DNA from: Bacillota bacterium | Lineage (GTDB): Bacteria > Bacillota > Sulfobacillia > JAJZIM01 > JAJZBP01 | Length of the DNA stretch: 12,525 nucleotides | Direction of reading: 5' to 3' | Assembly (NCBI GenBank): GCA_021798855.1 | Contig: JAJZBP010000030.1 | Location: forward strand, 1-12,525 | Part shown: one piece after another, positions 1 to 6,562 of the stretch | Layout of the letters: each line of letters begins with the position of its first letter | Position numbering within the stretch: position 1 is the stretch's first letter | Notes under the pieces: generated by a model | The model's database searches: none | Told to the model about the DNA's origin: nothing | Seen by the model: only the letters and a program-made list of their open reading frames with translations | Position numbers and translations under genes: made by a program

Positions 1-49
1 TCGGGAACGCCGCCTCCCTGTTTCAATCCCTCATAGGGAGGCTGCGGAC
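1..49 (-). CRISPR. Leader-proximal end of a type I-B CRISPR array (first repeat plus partial first spacer)
   Basis: One 30-nt repeat is visible at 20-49. On the plus strand it begins GTTTCAATCCCTCATAGGGA and ends GGCTGCGGAC. Read on the minus strand it ends in ATTGAAAC, the usual 8-nt crRNA 5' handle of type I-B repeats, and contains a TCCCT/AGGGA stem with an ATG loop. Bases 1-19 are the start of the first spacer, cut off by the window edge. Orientation follows from the handle and from the strong promoter at 53-81 that points into the repeat. Only one repeat copy is inside the window, so the existence of an array further left is inferred from the repeat family, its place beside cas2, and the promoter. 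Confidence 0.75.
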
Positions 50-52
50 CCC

Positions 53-81
53 ATTGTAGAGCCGCCAAATGGCCATGTCAA
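53..81 (-). promoter_or_regulatory. CRISPR array promoter (TTGACA-N17-TACAAT)
   Basis: On the minus strand TTGACA (76-81) is followed after exactly 17 nt by TACAAT (53-58). The -35 is a perfect sigma-70 consensus and the -10 matches five of six. The predicted transcription start, about 7 nt beyond the -10, falls near position 46, inside the first repeat. The pre-crRNA would therefore begin with almost no leader RNA. This fixes the array as transcribed leftward, away from the cas genes. Confidence 0.7.
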
Positions 82-144
82 GCTCCAAGGCACCCCGATA
101 ACATCGACCCAAGCCCGATTCAGGGACCACCAAGGAGCTTGACA
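76..144. repeat. Inverted repeat in the leader (TGTCAAGCTCC / GGAGCTTGACA)
   Basis: The 11-nt arms at 76-86 and 134-144 are perfect inverse complements separated by 47 nt. The proximal arm contains the -35 hexamer of the array promoter. A third copy of the 10-nt core GTCAAGCTCC lies at 730-739, just upstream of cas2. The arrangement could be a binding site for a regulator or DNA-bending protein at the leader, or the trace of a local rearrangement. Confidence 0.5.
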
Positions 145-282
145 CAACAACGCTCCGCGGCCATTGGACCCTGTCGTCGCACCCCCAGGGATTTTCCCCT
201 CATCGGCGGCCGACGACAACCGCCGTCAACCGGGAACACCCCTTGTCCGACCGAAAAAGATGGCCAAGACCATCACCCGCTT

Positions 283-300
283 GGGGGGACGATTCCCCCC
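283..300 (-). terminator. GC hairpin downstream of cas2, possible weak terminator
   Basis: A perfect 7-bp stem GGGGGGA/TCCCCCC closes a 4-nt loop about 60 nt past the cas2 stop codon. No T-tract follows on the minus strand, so it is not a classical intrinsic terminator. It may still end or stabilise the cas transcript before the array promoter. Confidence 0.3.
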
Positions 301-358
301 GGTCCCCTGATCCGCCTTTCCCCACCGTTCGGGAGCGCACCACCACCCGCCCCGCGAT

Positions 359-610
359 TCACACGATGAAAGTCTCTCCTCCCTTCTCCCGGCCGATGAC
401 CTCCCTGCCCGTATATTTGGTGCTCTGCAAAAGGTACACCACCACCGAATCCTCCTGCCGGTTGATCACCCGCTCCATTTCGCGTTTCAACATCTTGTAT
501 TTGCCCTCGGTGATCTCCCCTTCGAAGACCGAGTTCTGCACCCAGGTGAGATAGCGGCGGCAGAGTTTCAGCACTTTTGGGTCTCTTTTCACCCCGGCGT
601 CGTAAACCAA
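359..610 (-). CDS. cas2: CRISPR-associated endoribonuclease-fold protein Cas2
   Basis: Cas2 is the small ferredoxin-fold protein that, as a dimer, bridges two Cas1 dimers to form the spacer-integration complex. The protein of about 83-87 residues carries hallmarks of the I-B Cas2 family: an LVYDAG motif after the first strand, LTWVQNSVFEGE, a SVVVYLL strand, and a TKYTGREVIG tail. The start is odd. The first recognised start codon is TTG at 608-610, but this removes residues (T/M)-F-A-I that family members have in the first beta strand. The family position of the initiator is an ACG at 620-622, with GGAGG (631-635) eight bases upstream and an in-frame stop just before it at 626-628. The interval given uses the conventional TTG; translation probably begins at the ACG. 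It is the last cas gene, separated from cas1 by a GC repeat. Confidence 0.85.
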   Translation of the reverse strand: MVYDAGVKRDPKVLKLCRRYLTWVQNSVFEGEITEGKYKMLKREMERVINRQEDSVVVYLLQSTKYTGREVIGREKGGETFIV

Positions 611-619
611 GATGGCAAA

Positions 620-635
620 CGTCCCTCATCCCTCC
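620..635 (-). promoter_or_regulatory. cas2 ribosome binding site with ACG at start position
   Basis: GGAGG at 631-635 (minus strand) is followed after 8 nt by ACG at 620-622. The spacing is ideal for initiation at the ACG and about 20 nt, too far, for the TTG at 608-610. The upstream in-frame TGA at 626-628 excludes any earlier start. Confidence 0.55.
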
Positions 636-734
636 CCAGCCAGTTCGTCGCCGCGGCTAAAATCCAAGCCCTTCTCCGCCTGCCGGCGAGCCGTCGTCCT
701 TCGGCTGTGGGCCTGATCATTTGTTTATGGTCAA

Positions 735-840
735 GCTCCCGCTCCGCCCCGCTCCGCCCCGTTCCCGCTCCCGCCCCGCTCCGCCCCGCTCCCGCCCCGC
801 TCCGCCCCGCTCCGCCCCGCTCCGCTCCGCCCCGCCCCGC
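735..840. repeat. GC-rich decamer tandem repeat (CTCCGCCCCG) between cas1 and cas2
   Basis: The decamer CTCCGCCCCG occurs perfectly at 742, 752, 779, 800, 810 and 825. Between these are two 11-nt variants CTCCCGCCCCG (768, 789) and shorter partial units. The tract ends exactly at the cas1 stop codon (841-843). On the minus strand, which is the cas mRNA strand, it gives about thirteen runs of three or four G in roughly 105 nt, enough to form G-quadruplexes. Length variation by slippage is expected for such a tract. Confidence 0.9.
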
Positions 841-1833
841 TCACCACAAAGCTAAAAACGGCTCGTAGGTCTCCTCCCCCAAGAGGTGCTTTTCCAGCTT
901 ATAAAGCTCCAGGCGGATGAGCCGCCGGTAGGAAACGATCCGCCGCAGCTTTCGGTGCCGGATGGTGGCCCGCAGCCGCTCCTCGTAAGCCTCCACGAAG
1001 CGCCGCCTGGCCGCCTCCTTCAACCAGAGGCCGCCCCGCTCCCGGTCGAAGTCCTCTTTCCCCAGCATCCGTTTGCCCACCAGGGTGAAGATCAGCCGGT
1101 CCACGATGATCGGCTTGAAGATCTCCGCCACGTCCAGGTTCAGGGAAAACCGCCGGGCGTTGGTGGTGTGCAGGTAGCCGATGCGCGGGTCCAGGTGTGT
1201 CTTGTAGATCTCGCTGAGAACCGTCGTGTACATCAGGGAATTCCCGAAACTGAGGAGGGCGTTAAGCTCGTTCTCCGGCGGGCGCCGGCTGCGGCCCTCG
1301 AAAGGCAGGCCAGCCCCTTCCAGGATGACGTCGAAGGTCCGGTAGTAGAGGTCGCGGGCGTTACCCTCGATGGCCATCAGTTCAGGAACTCCGCCCTGCT
1401 CCCCGCTCAAGCGCGAAAGCGCCTCCAACCCCTCCACCGTCCGGCCCAGGTCCTTCCCCCGCGCCGCGTAATACTTCTCCACCCGCAGCACGTTCCCCAA
1501 AGAGCCCTCCACGAAAGCCCGCGCCAGGCGCAGCCGCTTCTCCTCGTCCAGGTAATGCTCCGCCTGCCGCAGGGTCATGTACCCCGAGTTGTAGTGCTCC
1601 CGCGGGTAGAAGCTCCCCATGTAATAACCGTAGTGGCTGAAGTAATGCAGGACCACCTCCTTCTTGGATAAAAACTCCAAGAATCGCTTGTTCAGGTCCA
1701 CCTCGCCGTGGACGCAAATCTCCCGCACCGCCTCCACCGGCAGGAACCGCCGCCCCTCCCCACCCTCGAAGCAAACCGTGTTCCCCTCCTGCCGAAAGGT
1801 CCCGCTGGAGAAGACGTGAATCGTGCGCTCCAA
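841..1833 (-). CDS. cas1: CRISPR-associated endonuclease/integrase Cas1 (type I-B)
   Basis: Cas1 is the metal-dependent integrase that inserts new spacers together with Cas2. The ~330-residue protein has the N-terminal beta domain (ERTIHVFSSG, then HGEVDLNKRFLEFL) and the C-terminal helical catalytic domain. The expected metal ligands are visible: Glu156 in MAIEGNARD, His222 in GYLHTTNARRFS and Asp234 in LNLDVAEIFKP. The start is taken as TTG at 1831-1833. The GGAGG at 1842-1846 is 8 nt upstream of it, and family members begin with the same M-x-x-T-I pattern. The ATG two codons earlier (1837-1839) is only 2 nt from the Shine-Dalgarno sequence but cannot be excluded. It lies about 75 nt downstream of cas4. 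A long stop-free extension upstream in this frame overlaps cas4 and is a GC artefact. Confidence 0.95.
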   Translation of the reverse strand: MERTIHVFSSGTFRQEGNTVCFEGGEGRRFLPVEAVREICVHGEVDLNKRFLEFLSKKEVVLHYFSHYGYYMGSFYPREHYNSGYMTLRQAEHYLDEEKRLRLARAFVEGSLGNVLRVEKYYAARGKDLGRTVEGLEALSRLSGEQGGVPELMAIEGNARDLYYRTFDVILEGAGLPFEGRSRRPPENELNALLSFGNSLMYTTVLSEIYKTHLDPRIGYLHTTNARRFSLNLDVAEIFKPIIVDRLIFTLVGKRMLGKEDFDRERGGLWLKEAARRRFVEAYEERLRATIRHRKLRRIVSYRRLIRLELYKLEKHLLGEETYEPFLALW

Positions 1834-1865
1834 GCCCATCCCCTCCCTTTTTGGCGTTGGTTGAG

Positions 1866-1881
1866 GAACGCTTGCGCGTTC
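1866..1881 (-). other. Hairpin with GCAA (GNRA) tetraloop between cas4 and cas1
   Basis: On the minus strand GAACGC-GCAA-GCGTTC forms a perfect 6-bp stem capped by a GNRA loop, midway between the cas4 stop and the cas1 ribosome binding site. It may shape processing or translation of the adaptation mRNA. A chance palindrome is also possible. Confidence 0.4.
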
Positions 1882-1907
1882 GTTGGGGAGGGTGAACTCC
1901 CTCCCCC

Positions 1908-2474
1908 CTAACTCCAGCAAAACTCCGCGTAGGCGCATTTGCCGCACCACTGCACCCGCGCCGGCGGGGGCGGGACCGCCTCCCCGGCCAGACGGCGGAT
2001 GTCGGCGCGAGCGGCCAACACCCGGTCGCGCAGCCCCTGGTCCAGGACCACGGCCTCGCGGCGGCGCTCCTCCGGAAAGCGCAGTTCGCCGCGGGCCCGC
2101 ACGCCCCGTTCCTCCAGTTCCAAAAGGTAGTGGGCCAGTTGCAGCCGGGCGCTCTCCAGGGCACGGGAGGACTTTTTCACCTCCACCACCAGGAGTTCGC
2201 CGCCGGCCCGCGTCACGATGTCCAGTTTGCTCCCGCCCGTCTGGAACTCCTTTTTCTCCCGGCGGTAGGCCTGCGCTTGGAGGAACCGCCCGTACTCCAG
2301 GTTCGGGTCGTCCTCGTCCGGGTTGATGGCGTGGAGCATCAGCCAGACCTCCCGCCGGCAGACGGCGTAGTACCAGAGGAGGGTGCCGCCGAGGGGGAAG
2401 GGGGCGGGGGCAGTGAGCGCGCCGGTGGTGCCTGTTCCACTGCCGGCCCCGTCGTCTACAGGATGTCCGTCCAT
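1908..2474 (-). CDS. cas4: CRISPR-associated exonuclease Cas4 (RecB-like, Fe-S)
   Basis: Cas4 trims pre-spacer ends and helps select PAM-proximal orientation before integration by Cas1-Cas2. The 188-residue protein has the four cysteines of the iron-sulfur cluster: Cys39 (YYAVCRREVW) and Cys177, Cys180 and Cys186 near the C-terminus. Between them is the RecB-type nuclease core: SKLDIVT with its acidic residue, VVEVKKSS (E-x-K) and QLAHYLLELEE. The ATG at 2472-2474 has GGGAGG 8 nt upstream and overlaps the end of cas3 by 19 nt, which implies coupled translation. The first ~27 residues are a Gly/Thr/Ala/Pro-rich extension before the GGTLLWYY motif at which most Cas4 proteins begin. No alternative start lies nearer the motif, so the extension appears real. 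Confidence 0.93.
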   Translation of the reverse strand: MDGHPVDDGAGSGTGTTGALTAPAPFPLGGTLLWYYAVCRREVWLMLHAINPDEDDPNLEYGRFLQAQAYRREKKEFQTGGSKLDIVTRAGGELLVVEVKKSSRALESARLQLAHYLLELEERGVRARGELRFPEERRREAVVLDQGLRDRVLAARADIRRLAGEAVPPPPARVQWCGKCAYAEFCWS

Positions 2475-4831
2475 TCTGTTTCCCTCCCCAGGTGGCCGAA
2501 GCCGGTTTCGGGAGAATAAGCCACGGTATCCACCAACCGTTGGATACTTCGCTCCGGGTCAAGGCTGACCAAACCATGGGCCAATCTACAGTCCAATGAC
2601 ACCACGAAGCGGCCTATGAGGTTAAAAAAGTGCTTGCGCTCCCCAAAAGATAAACTTCGCAGGAAACCCGGTTGTTCGTAGCGCCGGTAAATATCTTCCG
2701 GGCTATTTACGTCAAATTCCGTTATCAACGCCTGCGTCCCCTCGTCCAGCCACGCCTCCGGGGCATCCGGCGGACCTCCCAGAGGGACGAAGACAGGCAC
2801 GCTCGGCCTATCCTCGCCGAAAGGTTCGAGATCGGCCAGTTTGCTCCATTTGCCGCTCGCCGCATCTACGAGCCTTTCCAGGCTGGCCCCTTTTTGGTCC
2901 CGTTTCCAAACCTCCTCATAATAGCACCCAACCCGCCGGCGCAAATCCGCTTCACCGATTGGCCCATTCTCAACCAACAGACTGTCCGTTCCCCCCCGGG
3001 TGAACTCGTTCCGGTAAATATAGTTGCGAGTGTCTTTTGTCCCATCGCGCCGAAAATCGAAAACCGCCACCTCGGCCCTTTCCCCCTCGCCGTGGCGGTT
3101 GGCCCTTCCCGCCGCCTGCATAACCGAGGGTAGGATGGGCCTGGCCCGCATTATGCACCGGAAAGAAAGGTCCACCCCCGCCTCCAACACCTGGGTGGTC
3201 ACCGCTAAAACCTGCCGTCCTTCCCGCAAAGCCTCGGCAATTTGCCCGATCCTGGCCGTCTTGTGCAGGGGGTGCATGGCCCCGTGCAGGTTCAAAACCA
3301 GGATGCCCTTACCTTCAGCCATCCTGGAAGCTTCCCGGTAAACCTTGGCCGCATCGGCCACGGTGTTGAGGATGCAAGCGCACGAGCCGTGTTTCTCCGT
3401 CCGGGCAACGGCCTCACTTGCCGTCCGTGCTTCGTCCCAACTCTCGGGAAACACCCTAACGCTGAACCGTTCCGGTAAGCTTACCGTTTTAGGCGTCAGA
3501 TCCTCCGGCGGCTTATCCAATCGGGCATATTCCAAGGGCGGCATGGTGGCCGTCATCAACAGGGCTTCGGCGTTCTGGAGTTCGACCACCGTTTCCAACA
3601 TCTTGAGGAACGGGTTCCAAACGCCGGCCTCCAGAATCTGCGGCTCGTCCACGATGACGAAGGCGTCATCCAAAGCCGCCAAACGCATGGCCTGTTGGGC
3701 GCGGGCTGGAAAAAACGCCCGGAAAAACTGGTTGAAGGTGGTGGCCACCACCGGAGCCTGCCAGGACTCCAGCACGAGGAAAGCCCCTTCCGCTTCCCCT
3801 TTGCCCTCACCTTTGGGGTCCGGCAGGGAAAGGTGGTGGTGTTCCAGCACCTCCTGGCCGGTGGCCGCGCGGATCTCCTGCGCCGCCTGGGACAGGATGG
3901 AAAGGTACGGCGCCACATAGACGATCCGTTTTTTCCTCCGCTTCCTCGCCGCCTCAAGCCCCAGGCGTAGCGCCAACATGGTCTTTCCCGAACCGGTGGG
4001 CAAACGCAGGATATACAGGCCGGATTCGGCCCCCGCAAACTTTTCCAGCACACGGCTTTGGAGGCATCCCCGGACTTCGGCCATTTCCCGTCCGCCATTC
4101 CGGGCGGCTTCCTCCGCCTTGCCGGCTATGTACTTCTCCCATCCCCCTACGGCTCCTTCGGCCTCCGCCGGGGTCAGGCCGGGAGCCGGCTCGATTCCCG
4201 CCGCGTCGAAGCGGTCGGCGGCGACCAAACAGGCGGTGAACCTCCGATGACAAACGCGCGCAGCCTCGGTGAAGGATTTGGGGGCCGCCGTCGTCATCAC
4301 CCAGCGGCCCCACCTGTCCGCCATTTGGTCCAATTCCGCGCCCAGTTCCCGCGGATCGGTGGGGAAGTCGGGCAGTCCGGGAACCGTTTCCCGCACCAGT
4401 TTGGCCAGACCCTCCAAGTCCGTCTCGGCCAGGGACTCCCCCCGCCACCCACTTCGCCAAGGTGGAGTGTCATGCTCCCAATCGTTCAACCTCCCGTGGT
4501 GACCGGCCAGGTCGCGGGTTAAGTCGAGGATGAAACGCCGCTGTTCCTCCGATGGCTTCCGTTCCAACTTGGCCGCAACCAAAAAAAAGAGGGCGGATCC
4601 CAAAAAAGCATGGGGAACATCGCCTCTTCGCCGGTCATCGCTTCGGATGTAAGCCTGCCATTTGCTCCACCCTTTCCCGGCGTCGTGGAGAAGGCCGGCC
4701 AAACCCAAGAGTCGAGCTTCTTGGGCGGATACCCCGGCGCAAATTTCCGCCACCGCCTTCAAATGGGTGACAAGCGCAAATACCTTACCCTCTTCATCAG
4801 GTCTGGCCCGACAATCGCCAAAGACAATCAT
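2456..4831 (-). CDS. cas3: CRISPR-associated helicase-nuclease Cas3 (HD + DExD/H)
   Basis: Cas3 is recruited by target-bound Cascade and unwinds and degrades the foreign DNA. The 791-residue protein starts with an HD nuclease domain: His23, His49-Asp50 (GLLHDAGKG), His74 (VPHAF), His111-His112 (AGHHG) and Asp206 (AADRFD). The SF2 helicase follows: Walker A PTGSGKT at 278-284, a DEAD-like box reading VDEPQ, motif III TAT, and later TTQVLEAGVDLSF and QAAGRANRHG (motif VI). All catalytic elements look intact, and the length is normal for a fused HD-helicase Cas3. The ATG at 4829-4831 has no good Shine-Dalgarno sequence, so expression may be lower than that of its neighbours. It lies 60 nt after cas5, and its end overlaps cas4. 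Confidence 0.95.
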   Translation of the reverse strand: MIVFGDCRARPDEEGKVFALVTHLKAVAEICAGVSAQEARLLGLAGLLHDAGKGWSKWQAYIRSDDRRRGDVPHAFLGSALFFLVAAKLERKPSEEQRRFILDLTRDLAGHHGRLNDWEHDTPPWRSGWRGESLAETDLEGLAKLVRETVPGLPDFPTDPRELGAELDQMADRWGRWVMTTAAPKSFTEAARVCHRRFTACLVAADRFDAAGIEPAPGLTPAEAEGAVGGWEKYIAGKAEEAARNGGREMAEVRGCLQSRVLEKFAGAESGLYILRLPTGSGKTMLALRLGLEAARKRRKKRIVYVAPYLSILSQAAQEIRAATGQEVLEHHHLSLPDPKGEGKGEAEGAFLVLESWQAPVVATTFNQFFRAFFPARAQQAMRLAALDDAFVIVDEPQILEAGVWNPFLKMLETVVELQNAEALLMTATMPPLEYARLDKPPEDLTPKTVSLPERFSVRVFPESWDEARTASEAVARTEKHGSCACILNTVADAAKVYREASRMAEGKGILVLNLHGAMHPLHKTARIGQIAEALREGRQVLAVTTQVLEAGVDLSFRCIMRARPILPSVMQAAGRANRHGEGERAEVAVFDFRRDGTKDTRNYIYRNEFTRGGTDSLLVENGPIGEADLRRRVGCYYEEVWKRDQKGASLERLVDAASGKWSKLADLEPFGEDRPSVPVFVPLGGPPDAPEAWLDEGTQALITEFDVNSPEDIYRRYEQPGFLRSLSFGERKHFFNLIGRFVVSLDCRLAHGLVSLDPERSIQRLVDTVAYSPETGFGHLGRETEWTDIL

Positions 4832-4856
4832 GGAGGAAGCCCACCGCCTTTTCCCC

Positions 4857-4869
4857 GCAACCTGGTTGC
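4857..4869 (-). other. Small hairpin in the cas5-cas3 gap
   Basis: GCAAC-CTG-GTTGC (5-bp stem, 3-nt loop) sits in the 60-nt gap before cas3, whose start lacks a clear ribosome binding site. It could contribute to low cas3 translation, but it is short and may be chance. Confidence 0.25.
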
Positions 4870-4891
4870 CCCGCAGAACCCCTTTCGTCGC

Positions 4892-5608
4892 TCACCACAA
4901 GGTCACCACCTCACCCCCGACCAGCCGCACAAAACGGACGGGTGGCTCCAGTTCCCCGCCCCGCGCCGAGAAAAGAAGACGTCTGCGCCCCGACACTTCA
5001 TAGATCAAGTTGATGGTTCCGCGGAAGCGGCGCCCCCCCAAGTAGTGGTGGAGCATTCCCCCGGCCCGCCCGTATTCCGCTCCGGCGGCCAGGTTAAGAG
5101 CCGCCACCGCGTGGGATGGTACCACCGTAACCGATTCCAAGTGTTCGTTGGCTTCTGGAATTAAGTAATCACCTTCCGTCAGGTTCACAAAGGCAGGGAA
5201 AGTTAGGGCGAACGCGCTCCCCAAGTAAGTATGGTAGGCGCTACGACCCTCCCGAATAAGGTCGGCCAATTCCTCCAAGCGGTCGCCGACGAAGTAAACG
5301 CGGTAGCGAGGCTCCACCACCAGTTCCACCGCTGTCGGACGGTTCAGGGACTTGTTCGCTCCACCCCCGCTCTCCAAGTAGTATTTGCCGAGCATGGACA
5401 TCTGCTGGACCCGGCTCCTCGGCGGACCTAAGAGCTGAAGGCCGGTCCATGCCTCACCCTCCCAACCGTCGTTGAAACCCAGGATCGCCGCCAGCAGGCC
5501 GCGCAGGGCCGTCCTCGTGATAAAGGGATAGGAAGCATGAGTGCTGGTGGTGTCGGGACGGCGAAAGTGGGCCAGCGAACCCTTGAGATCGAAGATCAGA
5601 ACTTGCAA
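4892..5608 (-). CDS. cas5: Cascade subunit Cas5 (type I-B, Cas5h/Cas5t-like)
   Basis: Cas5 is a RAMP-fold Cascade subunit that caps the crRNA 5' handle and contacts Cas8. The 238-residue protein begins VLIFDLKGSLAHFRRPDTT followed by SYPFITRTALRGLLAAILGF, the signature N-terminus of type I-B Cas5. It contains a Gly-rich stretch (LGGRRFRGTINLIYEV) near the C-terminus. The start is TTG at 5606-5608, with GGGGG about 9 nt upstream, and it lies 12 nt after the cas7 stop. This tight spacing shows co-transcription with cas7 and cas8. Confidence 0.92.
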   Translation of the reverse strand: MQVLIFDLKGSLAHFRRPDTTSTHASYPFITRTALRGLLAAILGFNDGWEGEAWTGLQLLGPPRSRVQQMSMLGKYYLESGGGANKSLNRPTAVELVVEPRYRVYFVGDRLEELADLIREGRSAYHTYLGSAFALTFPAFVNLTEGDYLIPEANEHLESVTVVPSHAVAALNLAAGAEYGRAGGMLHHYLGGRRFRGTINLIYEVSGRRRLLFSARGGELEPPVRFVRLVGGEVVTLW

Positions 5609-5620
5609 TACTTTCGCCCC

Positions 5621-6562
5621 CTAATCGCCGAAGGGCTTTCCCGCTTCTCCCGGAATCTCGCCCAACACCTGATCGGCTCCCAGCGCCGCATTTGTCCAGT
5701 GACGGCACCTGGCGATCTTGCCCTCGTTTCGAGCCAGCGTTTCCCCCAAGCGCCGCAGGTCGAGACGCACTTCATTCAATCCTTTAGGGGCACCGTCCGG
5801 CGGTTCCAGGGAAACCCCCTCTTCCAAGTAGCCGAGGCGGAAGAAGGGGTCTTTATATTCCACGTGGAGGAGGAAGAGAGGCTGCTGGTTACCCCGTCCT
5901 CTGGCCTGCCGGTGCTGGGTTCCCCGCCAAAGACCTTCCAAAAGAAGCTCCATGTCGGCCTCGTCCATCCCCGTTTCGCGGGCGATGGACGCATTGACCA
6001 CTCCGGGCATGGCGAAGACGGCAAAAGGAAGGGTGTAAGTGGTCCAAATGGTGCCCTGTTCCTTATTATCCTCCTCCGAGGGCATCACTACGGTCCCCTG
6101 TACGTACCGCGTTTCCACCGGATGCAGGGAGTGAGCCCATCCGAACTGGACGGGTCCCGTCAGGTGAAAGCTCTCGCCCCCCACCGAATAGACAGCACCG
6201 AAAGCCCGCACGTCGAAGGTGTGTCGGCAAAGAGCATCCTTGCGGTCCAACGAGGTCTTCAGGTCTTTGCCGTCCACCCCGGCCCGTTCCAAGATGCCCT
6301 TTGCCAGATTCCCGCGCCCCAAAAGGTTACCCTCCGCTGTTCGCTCCTCCCGCACAAAAACAAAATTGCGCTTGTTCTCCCCGCCGTCGGCATGACGGGC
6401 CAGGACGTAATCCCGCACGTTCCGCTTCAGGCTCACGTCCGAAAGGGAGATCCGCCCGTCGTCGAAGATGCGCCGGGCGTCGCTGTCCGCCAGGGGATCC
6501 CGGTTGGGGATGCCGTCCTTGACGGACTTGACGAATAAGATTTCCCCGCTATTCACCGCCAC
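5621..6562 (-). CDS. cas7: Cascade backbone subunit Cas7 (Csh2 family)
   Basis: Cas7 forms the helical backbone of Cascade along the crRNA spacer. The 313-residue protein opens with GEILFVKSVKDGIPNRDPLAD, followed by RISLSDVSLKRNVRDYVL. This matches the Csh2/DevR-like N-terminus, in which an acidic N-rich motif is followed by the SDVxLKRxxRDY element. A central RAFGAV and GPVQFGWAHSLHPVE block is also typical. The start is GTG at 6560-6562, with AGGAGG about 9 nt upstream. It overlaps the cas8 stop by 14 nt, a translational-coupling arrangement. A second GTG two codons downstream is a possible alternative. Confidence 0.94.
   Translation of the reverse strand: MAVNSGEILFVKSVKDGIPNRDPLADSDARRIFDDGRISLSDVSLKRNVRDYVLARHADGGENKRNFVFVREERTAEGNLLGRGNLAKGILERAGVDGKDLKTSLDRKDALCRHTFDVRAFGAVYSVGGESFHLTGPVQFGWAHSLHPVETRYVQGTVVMPSEEDNKEQGTIWTTYTLPFAVFAMPGVVNASIARETGMDEADMELLLEGLWRGTQHRQARGRGNQQPLFLLHVEYKDPFFRLGYLEEGVSLEPPDGAPKGLNEVRLDLRRLGETLARNEGKIARCRHWTNAALGADQVLGEIPGEAGKPFGD

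Larger units (their letters stand above)
50..358 (-). other. CRISPR leader / cas2-array intergenic region
   Basis: About 309 nt separate the cas2 stop from the first repeat, and no convincing gene lies here; open frames in it are GC-driven. It holds the array promoter (53-81), a long inverted repeat (76-86 with 134-144) and a 7-bp hairpin (283-300). In type I systems the leader next to the first repeat is where Cas1-Cas2 integrates new spacers. This leader is GC-rich, unlike the AT-rich leaders of many arrays. Confidence 0.55.

Noticed and set aside
273..629. Frame beginning at ATG 629 that overlaps cas2
   Set aside because: It is a different reading frame from cas2 with Arg/Gly-rich composition and no recognisable motif; cas2 is strongly conserved in the other frame.
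1834..2577. Long stop-free extension upstream of cas1 in the cas1 frame
   Set aside because: It overlaps cas4 and the cas3 end in another frame, has Arg/Pro/Gly-rich composition typical of GC shadow frames, and cas1 has a good start and ribosome binding site further down.
6063..6074. Partial match of the solitary-repeat guide tract (10 of 12) inside cas7
   Set aside because: About one match of this quality is expected by chance in the window, and it lies in the middle of a coding region.
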